Assembly: GCA_035546535.1 (NCBI GenBank)
Contig: DASZWQ010000069.1
Location: 1 to 64,000, forward strand
Length of the DNA stretch: 64,000 bases
Direction of reading: 5' to 3'
From: Pirellulales bacterium
Lineage (GTDB): Bacteria; Planctomycetota; Planctomycetia; Pirellulales; JACPPG01
The notes beneath the pieces were generated by a model. The model saw nothing but the letters and a program-made list of their open reading frames with translations. It was not told where the DNA came from and made no database searches. This document shows positions 33,264 through 42,773 of the stretch, piece by piece. The stretch's first letter is position 1; each line of letters starts with the position of its first letter. The position numbers were made by a program, and so were the translations under genes.

Positions 33264-34520
33264 CTACCCACCGGGAAAACTCTCGGCGTACGAGTGCGTT
33301 GCGGCGTTGGGAAGTACGACATTTGGCCCGTCCAGTTGCAATCCGGCCCAGCGATTTCGCTTCGCCCAGTAGCGCCGCACGAAAAGGGGGCGTGTATCGC
33401 GCGAGGTGTGTGCTTTTATCCGCTCGACCGAGCGCGTCAGGAATTCGTCGGCCGCGGCAAAGGCTGCGACAGGCGCCGGGGGTGACGCCAGCCAGGCCGA
33501 TTCCAACTCGTCTCGCTCGGGCACAAAGAAAGGAGGCAGTCGTCCCGGGTCGCGGATTGCGCGGCGGTGCCATTGCTCGTGCCGCCACCAGAGTGAATCG
33601 GGATCGGCCAGATCGGTCGGCCGCGGCCCGAGGTCGAGCGGGTCGTCAACCTGCACGGGCTTGAAAATCCCCAGGCAAGGGGCCGCCGTGCCGGTGACCC
33701 AGTGTGATTGCCCTGCGGGAGACAATTCGCAGACCCAACTGGCCGTGGTTTGCGATGCGGCCGTGACACCCCCGGCGTGCATGCAGGGCGCGGCCATGGC
33801 CCCGTTGAGCCAAGAGTACGAGGGCTTTTCACGGCCGTCGCCATGGTCCCGCAAGATACCCATCAAATCGGCGAGCGAGCCTGCGCGCCCGGCACGCTCC
33901 TGCGTGAGTTTCTGCCGTTGCCGGCACGCCGAGACGCGGGTCTTGATCGAATCGCCATGCGCACGGGCGAAGCCGGGAATCGTCAGACCGTTCGAAATGC
34001 TGCGGGCGCCGACGATCTCTTCCACGGCGTGCAAACGTCCGGCCGTTTCCAGGACGAAGGCCCGACGCGTGTCGGCCACGATGTAGCTATTGTGATAGGT
34101 AAATCGCCGGTTTTCATGTCCACATCCGCCGCCCTGACCGTATTCGTCCAATAGCGCCACGATCGTGGCCACGGCATCGGCGGCGCTCGCCGCGCGCTCG
34201 AGCGCCAGCCGCAGCAGATCCATGCCGGTTAGGCCGGCCTTTGCATACGCTTCGCGCGTGAACACCGCTTCATTGCCGATCACGACGCCGTGTTCGTTCG
34301 CGCCGATTTCGGCGCCCCACATCCAGTAGGGACGACTGATAAGGATGGCGTGCGTCTGGCGCGCTTGAGCAATTTCGAGATGCGTGCAGCGCAATCGTGC
34401 GTCCGGCTCATGAGCGCGGCGCGGATGCCATTCGAGCAATTGCGCTTCGTTCGGATCGCGATCCGAATTCTTGGCAAACAGCACGCGTCCACTTTCGACG
34501 ATGGCCAGCGTGTCGCACAT
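33264..34520 (-). CDS. Secernin-like Ntn-hydrolase (C69 family)
   Basis: A 418-residue protein that starts MCDT, placing Cys2 as the N-terminal nucleophile after removal of Met. It continues with VLFAKNSDRDPNEAQ, then WMWGAEIGANEHGVVIGNEAVFT, hallmarks of secernin/dipeptidase family C69. These enzymes cleave dipeptides or related amides. The C-terminal third has an HEQWHRRAIRD helix common in secernins. There is no signal peptide, so it is probably cytoplasmic. No ribosome site is evident, but the conserved MC start leaves little doubt. Confidence 0.9.
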   Translation of the reverse strand: MCDTLAIVESGRVLFAKNSDRDPNEAQLLEWHPRRAHEPDARLRCTHLEIAQARQTHAILISRPYWMWGAEIGANEHGVVIGNEAVFTREAYAKAGLTGMDLLRLALERAASAADAVATIVALLDEYGQGGGCGHENRRFTYHNSYIVADTRRAFVLETAGRLHAVEEIVGARSISNGLTIPGFARAHGDSIKTRVSACRQRQKLTQERAGRAGSLADLMGILRDHGDGREKPSYSWLNGAMAAPCMHAGGVTAASQTTASWVCELSPAGQSHWVTGTAAPCLGIFKPVQVDDPLDLGPRPTDLADPDSLWWRHEQWHRRAIRDPGRLPPFFVPERDELESAWLASPPAPVAAFAAADEFLTRSVERIKAHTSRDTRPLFVRRYWAKRNRWAGLQLDGPNVVLPNAATHSYAESFPGG

Positions 34521-35189
34521 TTCGAGGAGGTTTCGAGAATCTCGCGAGGTTAAGAAGCAAAATCGGCGTGGAAAAAAATTCCTGGTCGCCCGCCCGCGTT
34601 ACGCAACGAGGCCTTTGCTAGCGTCCGGAATTCTCACGGTCGCCGACTAACGATTTCGTAGCGCACGGAAGTCTAATGGCATTGGGAACATACGGCATCC
34701 GACGGCGCGAGAATCTAGCGATAGTTCTCACGGTCGACACGACCCGCGCGCATGCTATCGCCATCGTGCTTGCACTGGATATTGTGCCAGCACCTGGGCC
34801 AGGCGTCAAAATCATGGAATTGCTTGCCACTTCTTCAGACACGCCTATAACGTGCCTAAGCAGTTCACTCACCACCTGAAGGACGTGTTGAGGGAACAGC
34901 GAACGATTCGAGGCCATACGATACGGACATCGCTCTAGCAACGACCCAGGATGGGCCGAGAGCGACCCAGGAGCCAATCGCGTGGTATCAAGGATGATGG
35001 TCGAATCCCGCATCGCCCGTCGCCGGCTTTTGCCGGTCAGCGCGGCTGACCGCGATCGCCGATGCCCGCAATTTGCTGTCTCGGGTTGTATCTCTTTCCC
35101 TTCCACGCTTGCCGGGGGCGCCTCGCACGAGTCGTTCGCCGACTATTGTTCACGGCGAGGGCATTATGCCCTCCAGGAAGGAGCCTGAT
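34521..35189. other. Intergenic region without recognisable gene
   Basis: About 670 bases between the divergent secernin-like and C26-like genes. A 162-codon minus-strand frame (34618-35106) has no ribosome site and an unconvincing composition, so I did not call it. No hairpin of note was seen. Confidence 0.5.
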
Positions 35190-35936
35190 ATGACACGGAA
35201 GCCACTGATCGGATTGAACGCTGAATACCGCGCCGCGAAGAAGGATGCTCCGGCGTTTAGCTATGTTTCGGCCGGGTATTACGATTCGATTGTTGCCTCG
35301 GGCGGCGTGCCCGTCGTGATCCCGCCGCTGGCGGATGACGACGATGTCGAGCGAATTCTCGACATGCTGGACGGTATCGTGCTCGTCGGCGGGGCGGACC
35401 TCGACCCGCGGCGCGACGGTTTCATGCTGCACCCGGCCGTGCGGACGCTCGATTCCCGTCGCGAGGATTTCGATCGCCGCTTGATGAATAGGATCGCGGC
35501 TCGCCGCATGCCGGTCTTCGGCATCGGCGTAGGCGTGCAACTGTTGAACGTCTCGCAAGGAGGCAACTTGTTTCTGCACGTGCCCGAGGACATGCCGCGT
35601 GCCCTGCCGCACAAGGACCCGCTCGATCCGGCACACCGTCATGCATTGGAAGTCGTGCCCGGCAGCTTGATGGAGCGGGTCTACGGCGAGGGCGAGATTC
35701 GCGTCAACAGTTTCCACCATATGGCCATCGACGAAGTAGCCACCGGTTTCCAGGTCACGGCCCGTTGTCCGGATGGCGTGATCGAAGCCATCGAGAGCAC
35801 GCAGCCTGATTGGTTTGCATTTGGCACACAGTTCCATCCAGAGAGTGACTCCGCCTCGGCGCTAGATTTGCGCATCTTCGAAGAGTTCATCACGGGCGTC
35901 GGTGGCGAAGTACCTGCGGTGCGCATGGCAGCGTAA
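35190..35936 (+). CDS. Peptidase C26 / class I glutamine amidotransferase-like, nucleophile replaced
   Basis: A 248-residue protein of the gamma-glutamyl-gamma-aminobutyrate hydrolase (PuuD-like) family: KPLIGLNAEYR at the N-terminus, GIVLVGGADLDPR, LLNVSQGGNLF and the HHMAID / QFHPESD segments. The nucleophile elbow, normally GICRGMQ, is GIGVGVQ here (residues 111-117), so the catalytic Cys is Gly at ~113. The histidine of QFHPE is kept. Hydrolysis by the usual thioester route is therefore not possible; it may bind rather than cut its ligand. AAGGAG precedes ATG 35190. A strong terminator follows. Confidence 0.88.
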   Translation: MTRKPLIGLNAEYRAAKKDAPAFSYVSAGYYDSIVASGGVPVVIPPLADDDDVERILDMLDGIVLVGGADLDPRRDGFMLHPAVRTLDSRREDFDRRLMNRIAARRMPVFGIGVGVQLLNVSQGGNLFLHVPEDMPRALPHKDPLDPAHRHALEVVPGSLMERVYGEGEIRVNSFHHMAIDEVATGFQVTARCPDGVIEAIESTQPDWFAFGTQFHPESDSASALDLRIFEEFITGVGGEVPAVRMAA

Positions 35937-36009
35937 CCCTATGGGGGGTGACGAATCGACGAGCGCGGCACGGAGGCCCGCTCGTGCGAGTGACTGGGCG
36001 TCGCCTTCG

Positions 36010-36066
36010 GCCCGCGGGCCGCGATTCTGTTCGGCAGCTTCAGAATCGCGGCACCGCGGGCTTTTT
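36010..36066 (+). terminator. Long terminator hairpin after the C26-like gene
   Basis: Inner arms CCGCGATTCTG and CAGAATCGCGG are perfect; outer arms GCCCGCGG and CCGCGGGC extend the stem with a small internal loop, followed by TTTTT (36062-36066). Confidence 0.8.
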
Positions 36067-36240
36067 CCTGCGCGGAAAGTAGGGTGCCGTCCGGGCGCCG
36101 GACTCGTGATCACCCGATAGAGATTTCGGGGCCCGCTTGCGAACCAGGTTGCGCTATGCCATCTCTTGCACTTTGCAGGTCGTGCCGATCGAATGGCGAC
36201 AAACACTTTGGTCCGTTTTTGGGCCGCAGGGGCGATTGAC

Positions 36241-36591
36241 ATGGATATCTACCACGTCTGGTGCAATCTGAAGCCGGGGACGGGCGACGTCGCGTTTTGC
36301 GAGCGCGTGGATGCCTATCTGGGACAGCTTCGCGAGGAAAAACTCATCCTCGGCTTTCGCATCACGCGACGTAAACTGGGCTTTGGCCCGCCGCAGTTGG
36401 GCGAATTTCACATCACGATCGAGGTCACCGATCTCGCCCAGCTCGAAGCGGCCTTTCAGCACGTCGCCCGCCGCGCCGGCCCCATCGAAGGGCTGCATCA
36501 CGCCGTGAATTCGCTGGTGACCGACCTGTCGTTCGCGCTGTATCGCGATTTTCCCGATGCGGTGCGCGAGCGGGGAGAAGAGAGATTCTGA
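36241..36591 (+). CDS. Hypothetical protein with ferredoxin-like pattern (116 aa)
   Basis: ATG 36241 starts MDIYHVWCNLKPGTGDVAF. Hydrophobic strands alternate with helices (FCERVDAYLGQLREE, ILGFRITRRKLG, EFHITIEVTDLAQLEAAF), which suits a small alpha+beta barrel or ferredoxin-like fold of the Dabb type. No motif for metal or nucleotide is evident. The in-frame stretch back to 36166 has no start context and was left out. It is convergent with the diguanylate cyclase gene. Confidence 0.65.
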   Translation: MDIYHVWCNLKPGTGDVAFCERVDAYLGQLREEKLILGFRITRRKLGFGPPQLGEFHITIEVTDLAQLEAAFQHVARRAGPIEGLHHAVNSLVTDLSFALYRDFPDAVRERGEERF

Positions 36592-36663
36592 GCGAGCAGC
36601 GGGTAATGAAGCCGCCCGCGAACAGCCGTGGCGGGGCGAATCGAAGGTCCCCTCGGCAGGTGT

Positions 36664-37587
<924 letters not shown>

Positions 37588-38087
37588 CGATTCCAAGACT
37601 GCACCGTGCCGACGCTTCGGTATTTGCCGGCTCTCGCCCCAGTTGAATTCCCAGGCGGTCAGTGGAAATATAGGTTCCGATTCCGACGCGCGCGGGCATA
37701 TTCGCGGCCTGGCGCAGTGCCGTCGGGCCACTCGACGAGACAGATTCGCACGCCTTGCGCATGGCGCGGATTTGGCCGATTGTTCGGGGGGCTCGAACCG
37801 CGGAAGCGCCGTCGACGTGACACCGGTCCGAGGCATCAAAAGACGCGAGGGGAAAGCCTGCGAAAGCCACTTCGGCTATCCTCGCGAGCGGGATTCGTGG
37901 TAGCTTCTTGGACAAGGCGGCCTGGAATTCAGGGCCTCGCCGCTGGGCGCTGCCACTCATACGCGTGGCGGCCCGGCGAACCAAACGAGACGGACCATCG
38001 TTACAAAGAGTGTGATGCCGCGCCCGGGCCCTCGCGAGAGCCCGTTCTCGGCGCACGTCATCATCTTGCACCTTTAGGAGTCGATTC
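37588..38087. other. Intergenic region between divergent genes
   Basis: About 500 bases upstream of both the diguanylate cyclase and the M16 peptidase. Long overlapping open frames exist, but they are Arg-rich antisense or out-of-phase extensions. No clear promoter boxes or hairpins were found. Confidence 0.45.
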
Positions 38088-41006
38088 GTGCAACTCTTCA
38101 GATTTCTGCGGACTATTTGTTGCCCGGCCCTCCTCGCCGGAACGGTTGCGTTTGGAGTGGTCGGAACTCTGGCCGCTGCCGCCGAGCAGCCCGTTTTTCC
38201 GTTTCCGATCGAGAAGACGGTACTCGATAACGGGCTGACGATCATCACCGTTCCGGCCGACACGCCGGGGGTGATCTCATATTACACGATCGTCCGCACC
38301 GGATCGCGCAACGAGATCGAGCCAGGGCTCTCGGGCTTTGCTCATTTCTTCGAACACATGATGTTCCGCGGTACGCCGCGCAACAGCAACGAGCAATACA
38401 ACGCCAAGATGAAGGCGATGGGCGCCGATTCGAACGCCTTTACGACCGACGATTGGACCGCCTATCACACCACGGCCTCGGCTGATGCACTGTCGACGAT
38501 CATCGAGCTCGAAGCGGATCGTTTCCAGAACCTGAGCTACGACCTGCCCGCGTTTCAAAAAGAAGCCCGGGCCGTACTCGGGGAATACAACAAGATCGCT
38601 TCGTCACCGCTCTTGCTGCTGGACGAGACGATGCAGGATGTGGCCTACGAGAAGCACACCTACAAACACACGACGATCGGCTTCTTGAAAGACATCGTCG
38701 ACATGCCCAACCAGTACGAGTACAGCCGGAAGTTTTTCGAGCGCTGGTACCGTCCGGACAATTGCATCGTGCTGGTGGTGGGTGATGCCCGGCACAAGGA
38801 AGTGGTTGAGCTGGCGCGCCGGCAATACAGCGGTTGGAGGGCGGGAGTGGCGAAAATCGAAATTCCCGCCGAGCCTGCACAAACGGCCGAGCGGCGCCGC
38901 GACCTCGAATGGAAAGGCGTGACGCAGCCGTACTTGTACATCGGCTACCACGTCCCGGGGTTCGATCCGAAGAGCCGGGACATCGCAGCGCTCGATGTCT
39001 TGAGCGAGGCGATTTTCTCGCAGGTCAGCCCGCTCTATCGCAAGCTGGTGCTGGACGAAGCCCGGGTCGAAACGATCACGGCTGGCGCTCAATTCCATCG
39101 CGATCCGACGCTGTTCACGATCATGGCCCGTCTGCACGACGCGGCCGACATGGCGGCGATCGAAAAGGAGATCTACCAGGCTCTCGCCGCCGCGGCCGAG
39201 AAGCCAATCGACGCGCAGCAATTGGCCGACATTAAATCGCACATGCGCTATGGCTTTGCCACGAGCCTTGATTCGACGAATGCCATTGCCCGAGGGCTGG
39301 GATCGTTCTTGGAACTGACGGGCGATCCCGATTCGCTGAATCAGATTTACGCCACCTATGAACAGGTCACACCCGAAGATGTGCAACGGGTGGCGAAAGA
39401 GTATTTCGCGCCCGAGAACCGCACGGTTGTCACGCTGCTGAGCGAAAAGGATGCAGCCGCGAAGAACCAAACAGCCAAGGCCGACAGTGCCCCCGCGGCG
39501 ACAAAAGCAAGGCCGGAGACCGCGCCTGCTGCGAAGGCGAAAACTGCCAAGGCCGCGCCGCAGAAAGCCAACGATTCGGTCGAGGCCGGCACGAAAAACG
39601 GGTCGCCGCTGGTGACCTTGCGCATCGCCTTCCGTGCCGGATCGCAGAACGACCCGCCGGGCAAGGAAGGTTTGGCCGCACTCACGGCGCGCATGATTTC
39701 CGAAGGGGGTTCGGATGAGGTCTCTTATTCCGAACTGCTCGAGTTGCTCTATCCGCTTGCTGGCCGCATGGACGGTCAATGCGATAAAGAAGTGACGATC
39801 TTCACGGGCGAAGTCCATCGCGACAAGCTCGCCGAGTTCTATCCACTGTTCATCGACACGCTCTTGCGTCCGCGCTTCGACCAGGCTGACTTCGAACGCC
39901 TTCGTCAGGAGCACCTTAGCTACCTCTCGGCCCGCTTGCGCGGCAACGACGACGAGAACCTGGGCAAGTGGACGCTGCAACTGTCGCTCTACCCACCGAC
40001 GCATCCCTACGGGCATGTCGACCAAGGGACGATCGCGGGCCTGCAGGCGATCACGCTCGACGACGTCCGCAACTTCTACAAGACGCACTACACGCAGGCC
40101 GCGATGACAGCCGTGGCCGCGGGTGGGATTAGCGATGCCTTCCGCGGGCGGCTGTCCAAGGACCTCGCCGCCGGATTGCCAGCGGGCAAGGCGAACGTTT
40201 CCGATTTGCCGGCGCCGCACAAGCCTGATGGGCTGGAACTAACGATCGTCGAAAAGCCGACCATCGCCACGGCCATTTCGCTCGGCTTTCCGATCGACAT
40301 AACGCGGGCTGACGACGATTACTATGCGCTGGCTGTTGCCAGTTCGGCCTTCGGCGAGCATCGCACGTTCAACGGCCGGCTGATGAAGAACATGCGTGGC
40401 AAACGCGGCCTCAATTACGGCGATTACGCGTATATCGAAAACTTCATTCAGGATGGGCCGGGCACGTTTGTTCTGCCCGGAGTCCCGCGGCGGCAGCAGT
40501 ATTTTTCGATCTGGATTCGTCCGGTGCCGCACGACAAGGGCGTGTTCGCGCTGCGACAAGCGTTGCGAGAACTCGATCAGCTGGTCAAAGACGGACTGAC
40601 CCAGGAAGAATTCGAAGCAACCCGCAATTTCCTGTTCCACTACAGCAAGTTGTGGGCGCAGTCGCAGTCACGCCGCGTCGGCTACGATTTGGACGGCCAG
40701 TTCTACGGTCGCGCGAGTCAAATCGAGGAACTCGCCCGTCGGTTGCCCAGCATGACGCGCGAGCAGGTGAACGCGGCGATTCGCAAGCATCTGCAAGCGA
40801 AGAATGTCTCGATCGCGGTGGTAACGGACGATGGTGCCCGCTTCCGCGACCAGGTCCGCTCGGGCAAGCCGACGCCGCTGGTCTACGACACGGCCGGCAC
40901 GCCGCCCGAGATCCTGGAAGAGGACAAGGAGATCGAATCGTGGCCTTTGCCCATCGCGGCCGACCATATTCGTGTCGTCCCGGCGAAAGAGCTGTTCGAG
41001 CGGTAG
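38088..41006 (+). CDS. M16 (insulinase-like) zinc peptidase, two-domain, exported
   Basis: A 972-residue exported peptidase. The GTG start at 38088 follows TAGGAG. A signal peptide (to about LAAAAEQ) precedes the first M16 unit, which carries the inverted zinc motif HFFEHMMFRG (His86-Phe-Phe-Glu-His90) and a downstream Glu in IIELEADRF. A Lys/Ala/Pro-rich linker (~465-505) separates the second, non-catalytic M16 unit (VTLRIAFRAGSQNDPPG, GKWTLQLSLYP), which closes the chamber. Such clamshell enzymes degrade unfolded peptides in the periplasm. The two halves are fused here; in many bacteria they are separate genes. A palindrome follows at 41046. Confidence 0.92.
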   Translation: MQLFRFLRTICCPALLAGTVAFGVVGTLAAAAEQPVFPFPIEKTVLDNGLTIITVPADTPGVISYYTIVRTGSRNEIEPGLSGFAHFFEHMMFRGTPRNSNEQYNAKMKAMGADSNAFTTDDWTAYHTTASADALSTIIELEADRFQNLSYDLPAFQKEARAVLGEYNKIASSPLLLLDETMQDVAYEKHTYKHTTIGFLKDIVDMPNQYEYSRKFFERWYRPDNCIVLVVGDARHKEVVELARRQYSGWRAGVAKIEIPAEPAQTAERRRDLEWKGVTQPYLYIGYHVPGFDPKSRDIAALDVLSEAIFSQVSPLYRKLVLDEARVETITAGAQFHRDPTLFTIMARLHDAADMAAIEKEIYQALAAAAEKPIDAQQLADIKSHMRYGFATSLDSTNAIARGLGSFLELTGDPDSLNQIYATYEQVTPEDVQRVAKEYFAPENRTVVTLLSEKDAAAKNQTAKADSAPAATKARPETAPAAKAKTAKAAPQKANDSVEAGTKNGSPLVTLRIAFRAGSQNDPPGKEGLAALTARMISEGGSDEVSYSELLELLYPLAGRMDGQCDKEVTIFTGEVHRDKLAEFYPLFIDTLLRPRFDQADFERLRQEHLSYLSARLRGNDDENLGKWTLQLSLYPPTHPYGHVDQGTIAGLQAITLDDVRNFYKTHYTQAAMTAVAAGGISDAFRGRLSKDLAAGLPAGKANVSDLPAPHKPDGLELTIVEKPTIATAISLGFPIDITRADDDYYALAVASSAFGEHRTFNGRLMKNMRGKRGLNYGDYAYIENFIQDGPGTFVLPGVPRRQQYFSIWIRPVPHDKGVFALRQALRELDQLVKDGLTQEEFEATRNFLFHYSKLWAQSQSRRVGYDLDGQFYGRASQIEELARRLPSMTREQVNAAIRKHLQAKNVSIAVVTDDGARFRDQVRSGKPTPLVYDTAGTPPEILEEDKEIESWPLPIAADHIRVVPAKELFER

Positions 41007-41045
41007 ACGGAAGGCAATACCGAATGTCGCTGACTCGCCCTGCGC

Positions 41046-41067
41046 CACTGGTGGCTTGCCACCAGTG
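41046..41067. repeat. Perfect palindrome after the M16 gene
   Basis: CACTGGTGGC-TT-GCCACCAGTG, 40 bases past the stop and followed by TTTT at 41072-41075. It may serve as a weak terminator for the plus strand; a similar motif is at 30729-30751. Confidence 0.5.
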
Positions 41068-41150
41068 AGCGTTTTGGGCGCGTACCCGTGTCGCCGAAAA
41101 GTCTGTGAGTGCTTGCCGCTGTGGTTCTGGTTTGATGATCCGTTTTGAAG

Positions 41151-41948
41151 TTACTTCGTATTCTCATCCTTCCGCCACCACTGTCCCCGTTCCCCTCTTA
41201 AGTGAATTGCTTGCTGGGCCACTCCTTCATCCTGTGCGGAAACGAGCTTTTTGACGATCGGAAGTAGGTCACGCTCATAACTCTCCGAATTGAGCCCTTT
41301 GCACTTGGTTTCACCGTGACGGAGCCAGCCGAGCGCCTCCATCTCGCGCTTTGCGTCGCCGCTGATCAGCGCGTCTTTGAGTGCGGCGTACCTCGACCAA
41401 TCTTTTCCCGCCGCTGACCACCATGCCTTGGCTCGATTTCGCGCCTTATTGATGCGGTCTGCTCGGGACGCTTCGTCACGTTTTGCGGGCACCACATCCT
41501 TCAACGGCACGTCGGTTTTACCTTTGATAGCAGCCTGGAGTAGATCCTCCTCACGAATCGCGCCTTCGCTGAAGCCAAAGTTCTGAAACGCGGCTTCTTC
41601 CAGAACCCAGCCCGCACGTACGGCAATCCGGTCCAAATCGTAGTCCACAATGCGCCCGTGCCCATAGAACGTCATCGCGCCGGGATAAATCAGGTCAGAT
41701 GTGTTCGTGAGAGGAACGAAATCATCGCGGTCCAGCAGGACAATGACCGCCGCAATGCCGTCGGCTTCTTGCGATTCGAACTTGGGCTTCGCAAGCCGAA
41801 CCTTTTGCCAATTGTTCGAGACCAGGTCGGAAATCAACGACGTCTCGGGTGTTTGAGCATGCACTTTGGAGGGAACAAACGGTGTACTGTGGCACATTGC
41901 TAAAAAGCTCATGATGAGCAATGCCGCCAGTCGTTCCGGCTTTTTCAT
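41151..41948 (-). CDS. Hypothetical exported protein (265 aa)
   Basis: ATG 41948 follows AGGAGG closely. The N-terminus is a signal peptide (MKKPERLAALLIMSFLAMC, cleaved near HAQ). The mature protein has a beta-rich first part (IAAVIVLLDRDDFVPLTN, FYGHGRIVDYDLDRI, RAGWVLEEAAFQNFGFSEG) and a helical, Lys-rich second part. I do not recognise the family. Slightly lower GC and different codon choice than the neighbours hint at later acquisition, but this is only an impression. Confidence 0.75.
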   Translation of the reverse strand: MKKPERLAALLIMSFLAMCHSTPFVPSKVHAQTPETSLISDLVSNNWQKVRLAKPKFESQEADGIAAVIVLLDRDDFVPLTNTSDLIYPGAMTFYGHGRIVDYDLDRIAVRAGWVLEEAAFQNFGFSEGAIREEDLLQAAIKGKTDVPLKDVVPAKRDEASRADRINKARNRAKAWWSAAGKDWSRYAALKDALISGDAKREMEALGWLRHGETKCKGLNSESYERDLLPIVKKLVSAQDEGVAQQAIHLRGERGQWWRKDENTK

Positions 41949-41978
41949 TTTTGCCTCCTAGAAGGCGTGTGGGTGCAG

Positions 41979-42560
41979 CTACAGTACGTACCGCAAACGG
42001 GCTTCGAGCTTCGCTTTTGCCGCGGGCCATTCCTGGTCGGTGATGCTGTACATCACTGTATCTCGGATATAACCGTCCGGCATGATCATGTGTCGGCGCA
42101 GGATGCCCTCGCGCACGGCGCCTAGCTTCTCGATCGCCCGCTGGCTCTGTTTATTGCGGCTATCGGTCTTCAACTGAACGCGGATCGCATTCTGTTGCTC
42201 GAATGCGTGCCGCAACAACAAGTATTTGCATTCGGGATTTACGGCGCTTCCCTGCAGCGGCTTGGTGAGCCAGGTGAAGCCGATTTCGAGATTCCGATCG
42301 CGCTGGCGAATGTCGAGATAGCACGTCATACCGACGGCCTTGCCCGACTCGCGCAGCACGATCGCGAAGGGGCACCAATCGGCGAGCGAGCCGAGATAGC
42401 CGATTACCGCCTGCATGCCGGCCGGCGAATATTCCGGCGGCGGAAACGTGTTCGTGAAAATCTCGGGCGTTGCGGCCGTGGCCAAATCCGCAGCGTGCGA
42501 CATTGCCAGTGGTTCCAGCCGCGCTACGCGCCCTTCAAGAACGATCGGCTTGACCTCCAT
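41979..42560 (-). CDS. GNAT family N-acetyltransferase (RimJ/RimL type)
   Basis: A 193-residue acetyltransferase. LEGRVARLEPL opens the fold, GMTCYLDIRQRDRNLEIGFTWL gives the central strands, and the acetyl-CoA region is replaced by the RimJ/L-type VQLKTDSRNKQSQRAIEKLGAVREGILRRHM, which is diagnostic. Members acetylate amines of proteins, amino acids or drugs. GGAGG lies just before ATG 42560, which I prefer to the in-frame ATG at 42575. It follows the exported hypothetical gene in transcription order, 30 bases apart. Confidence 0.9.
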   Translation of the reverse strand: MEVKPIVLEGRVARLEPLAMSHAADLATAATPEIFTNTFPPPEYSPAGMQAVIGYLGSLADWCPFAIVLRESGKAVGMTCYLDIRQRDRNLEIGFTWLTKPLQGSAVNPECKYLLLRHAFEQQNAIRVQLKTDSRNKQSQRAIEKLGAVREGILRRHMIMPDGYIRDTVMYSITDQEWPAAKAKLEARLRYVL

Positions 42561-42650
42561 GGGAATCCTCCGCATTGAAATCGTTCCGCGAGAAATGTTC
42601 GCGGCAGTTTAATGGCAGTGCGATCGCCCGGCAAACGAGCGCGAGAGACT

Positions 42651-42673
42651 CGCCGGGCAAGCCCGGCGGCTAA
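42651..42673. repeat. Palindromic repeat CGCCGGGC-AA-GCCCGGCG
   Basis: Followed by GCTAAT. It belongs with the similar copies at 44131-44156 and 52296-52320, which share the layout CGCCGRGC-AA-GCYCGGCG then T(T)AA. Confidence 0.6.
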
Positions 42674-42773
42674 TATCTATGCAACTGCCGGCTGCTTGCT
42701 GCCGTCCGCCGACTAATTCGTGGCCTAAACTTTCTCGCCACGAATTCACGTCCTTGTCGAGGGAGGGGCCGCG

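Noticed and set aside
34618-35106. Minus-strand open frame of 162 codons in the secernin/C26 gap
   Set aside because: No ribosome site, no recognisable pattern, and an ending (FSRRRMPYVPNAIRLP) typical of random frames.
38604-40220. Very long minus-strand open frame opposite the M16 peptidase
   Set aside because: It is antisense to a clear peptidase with zinc motif; the translation is Arg/Gly-rich without domains. GC-rich third positions explain it. The same applies to 6572-7732, 12243-13010, 54778-55965 and 60181-61422.
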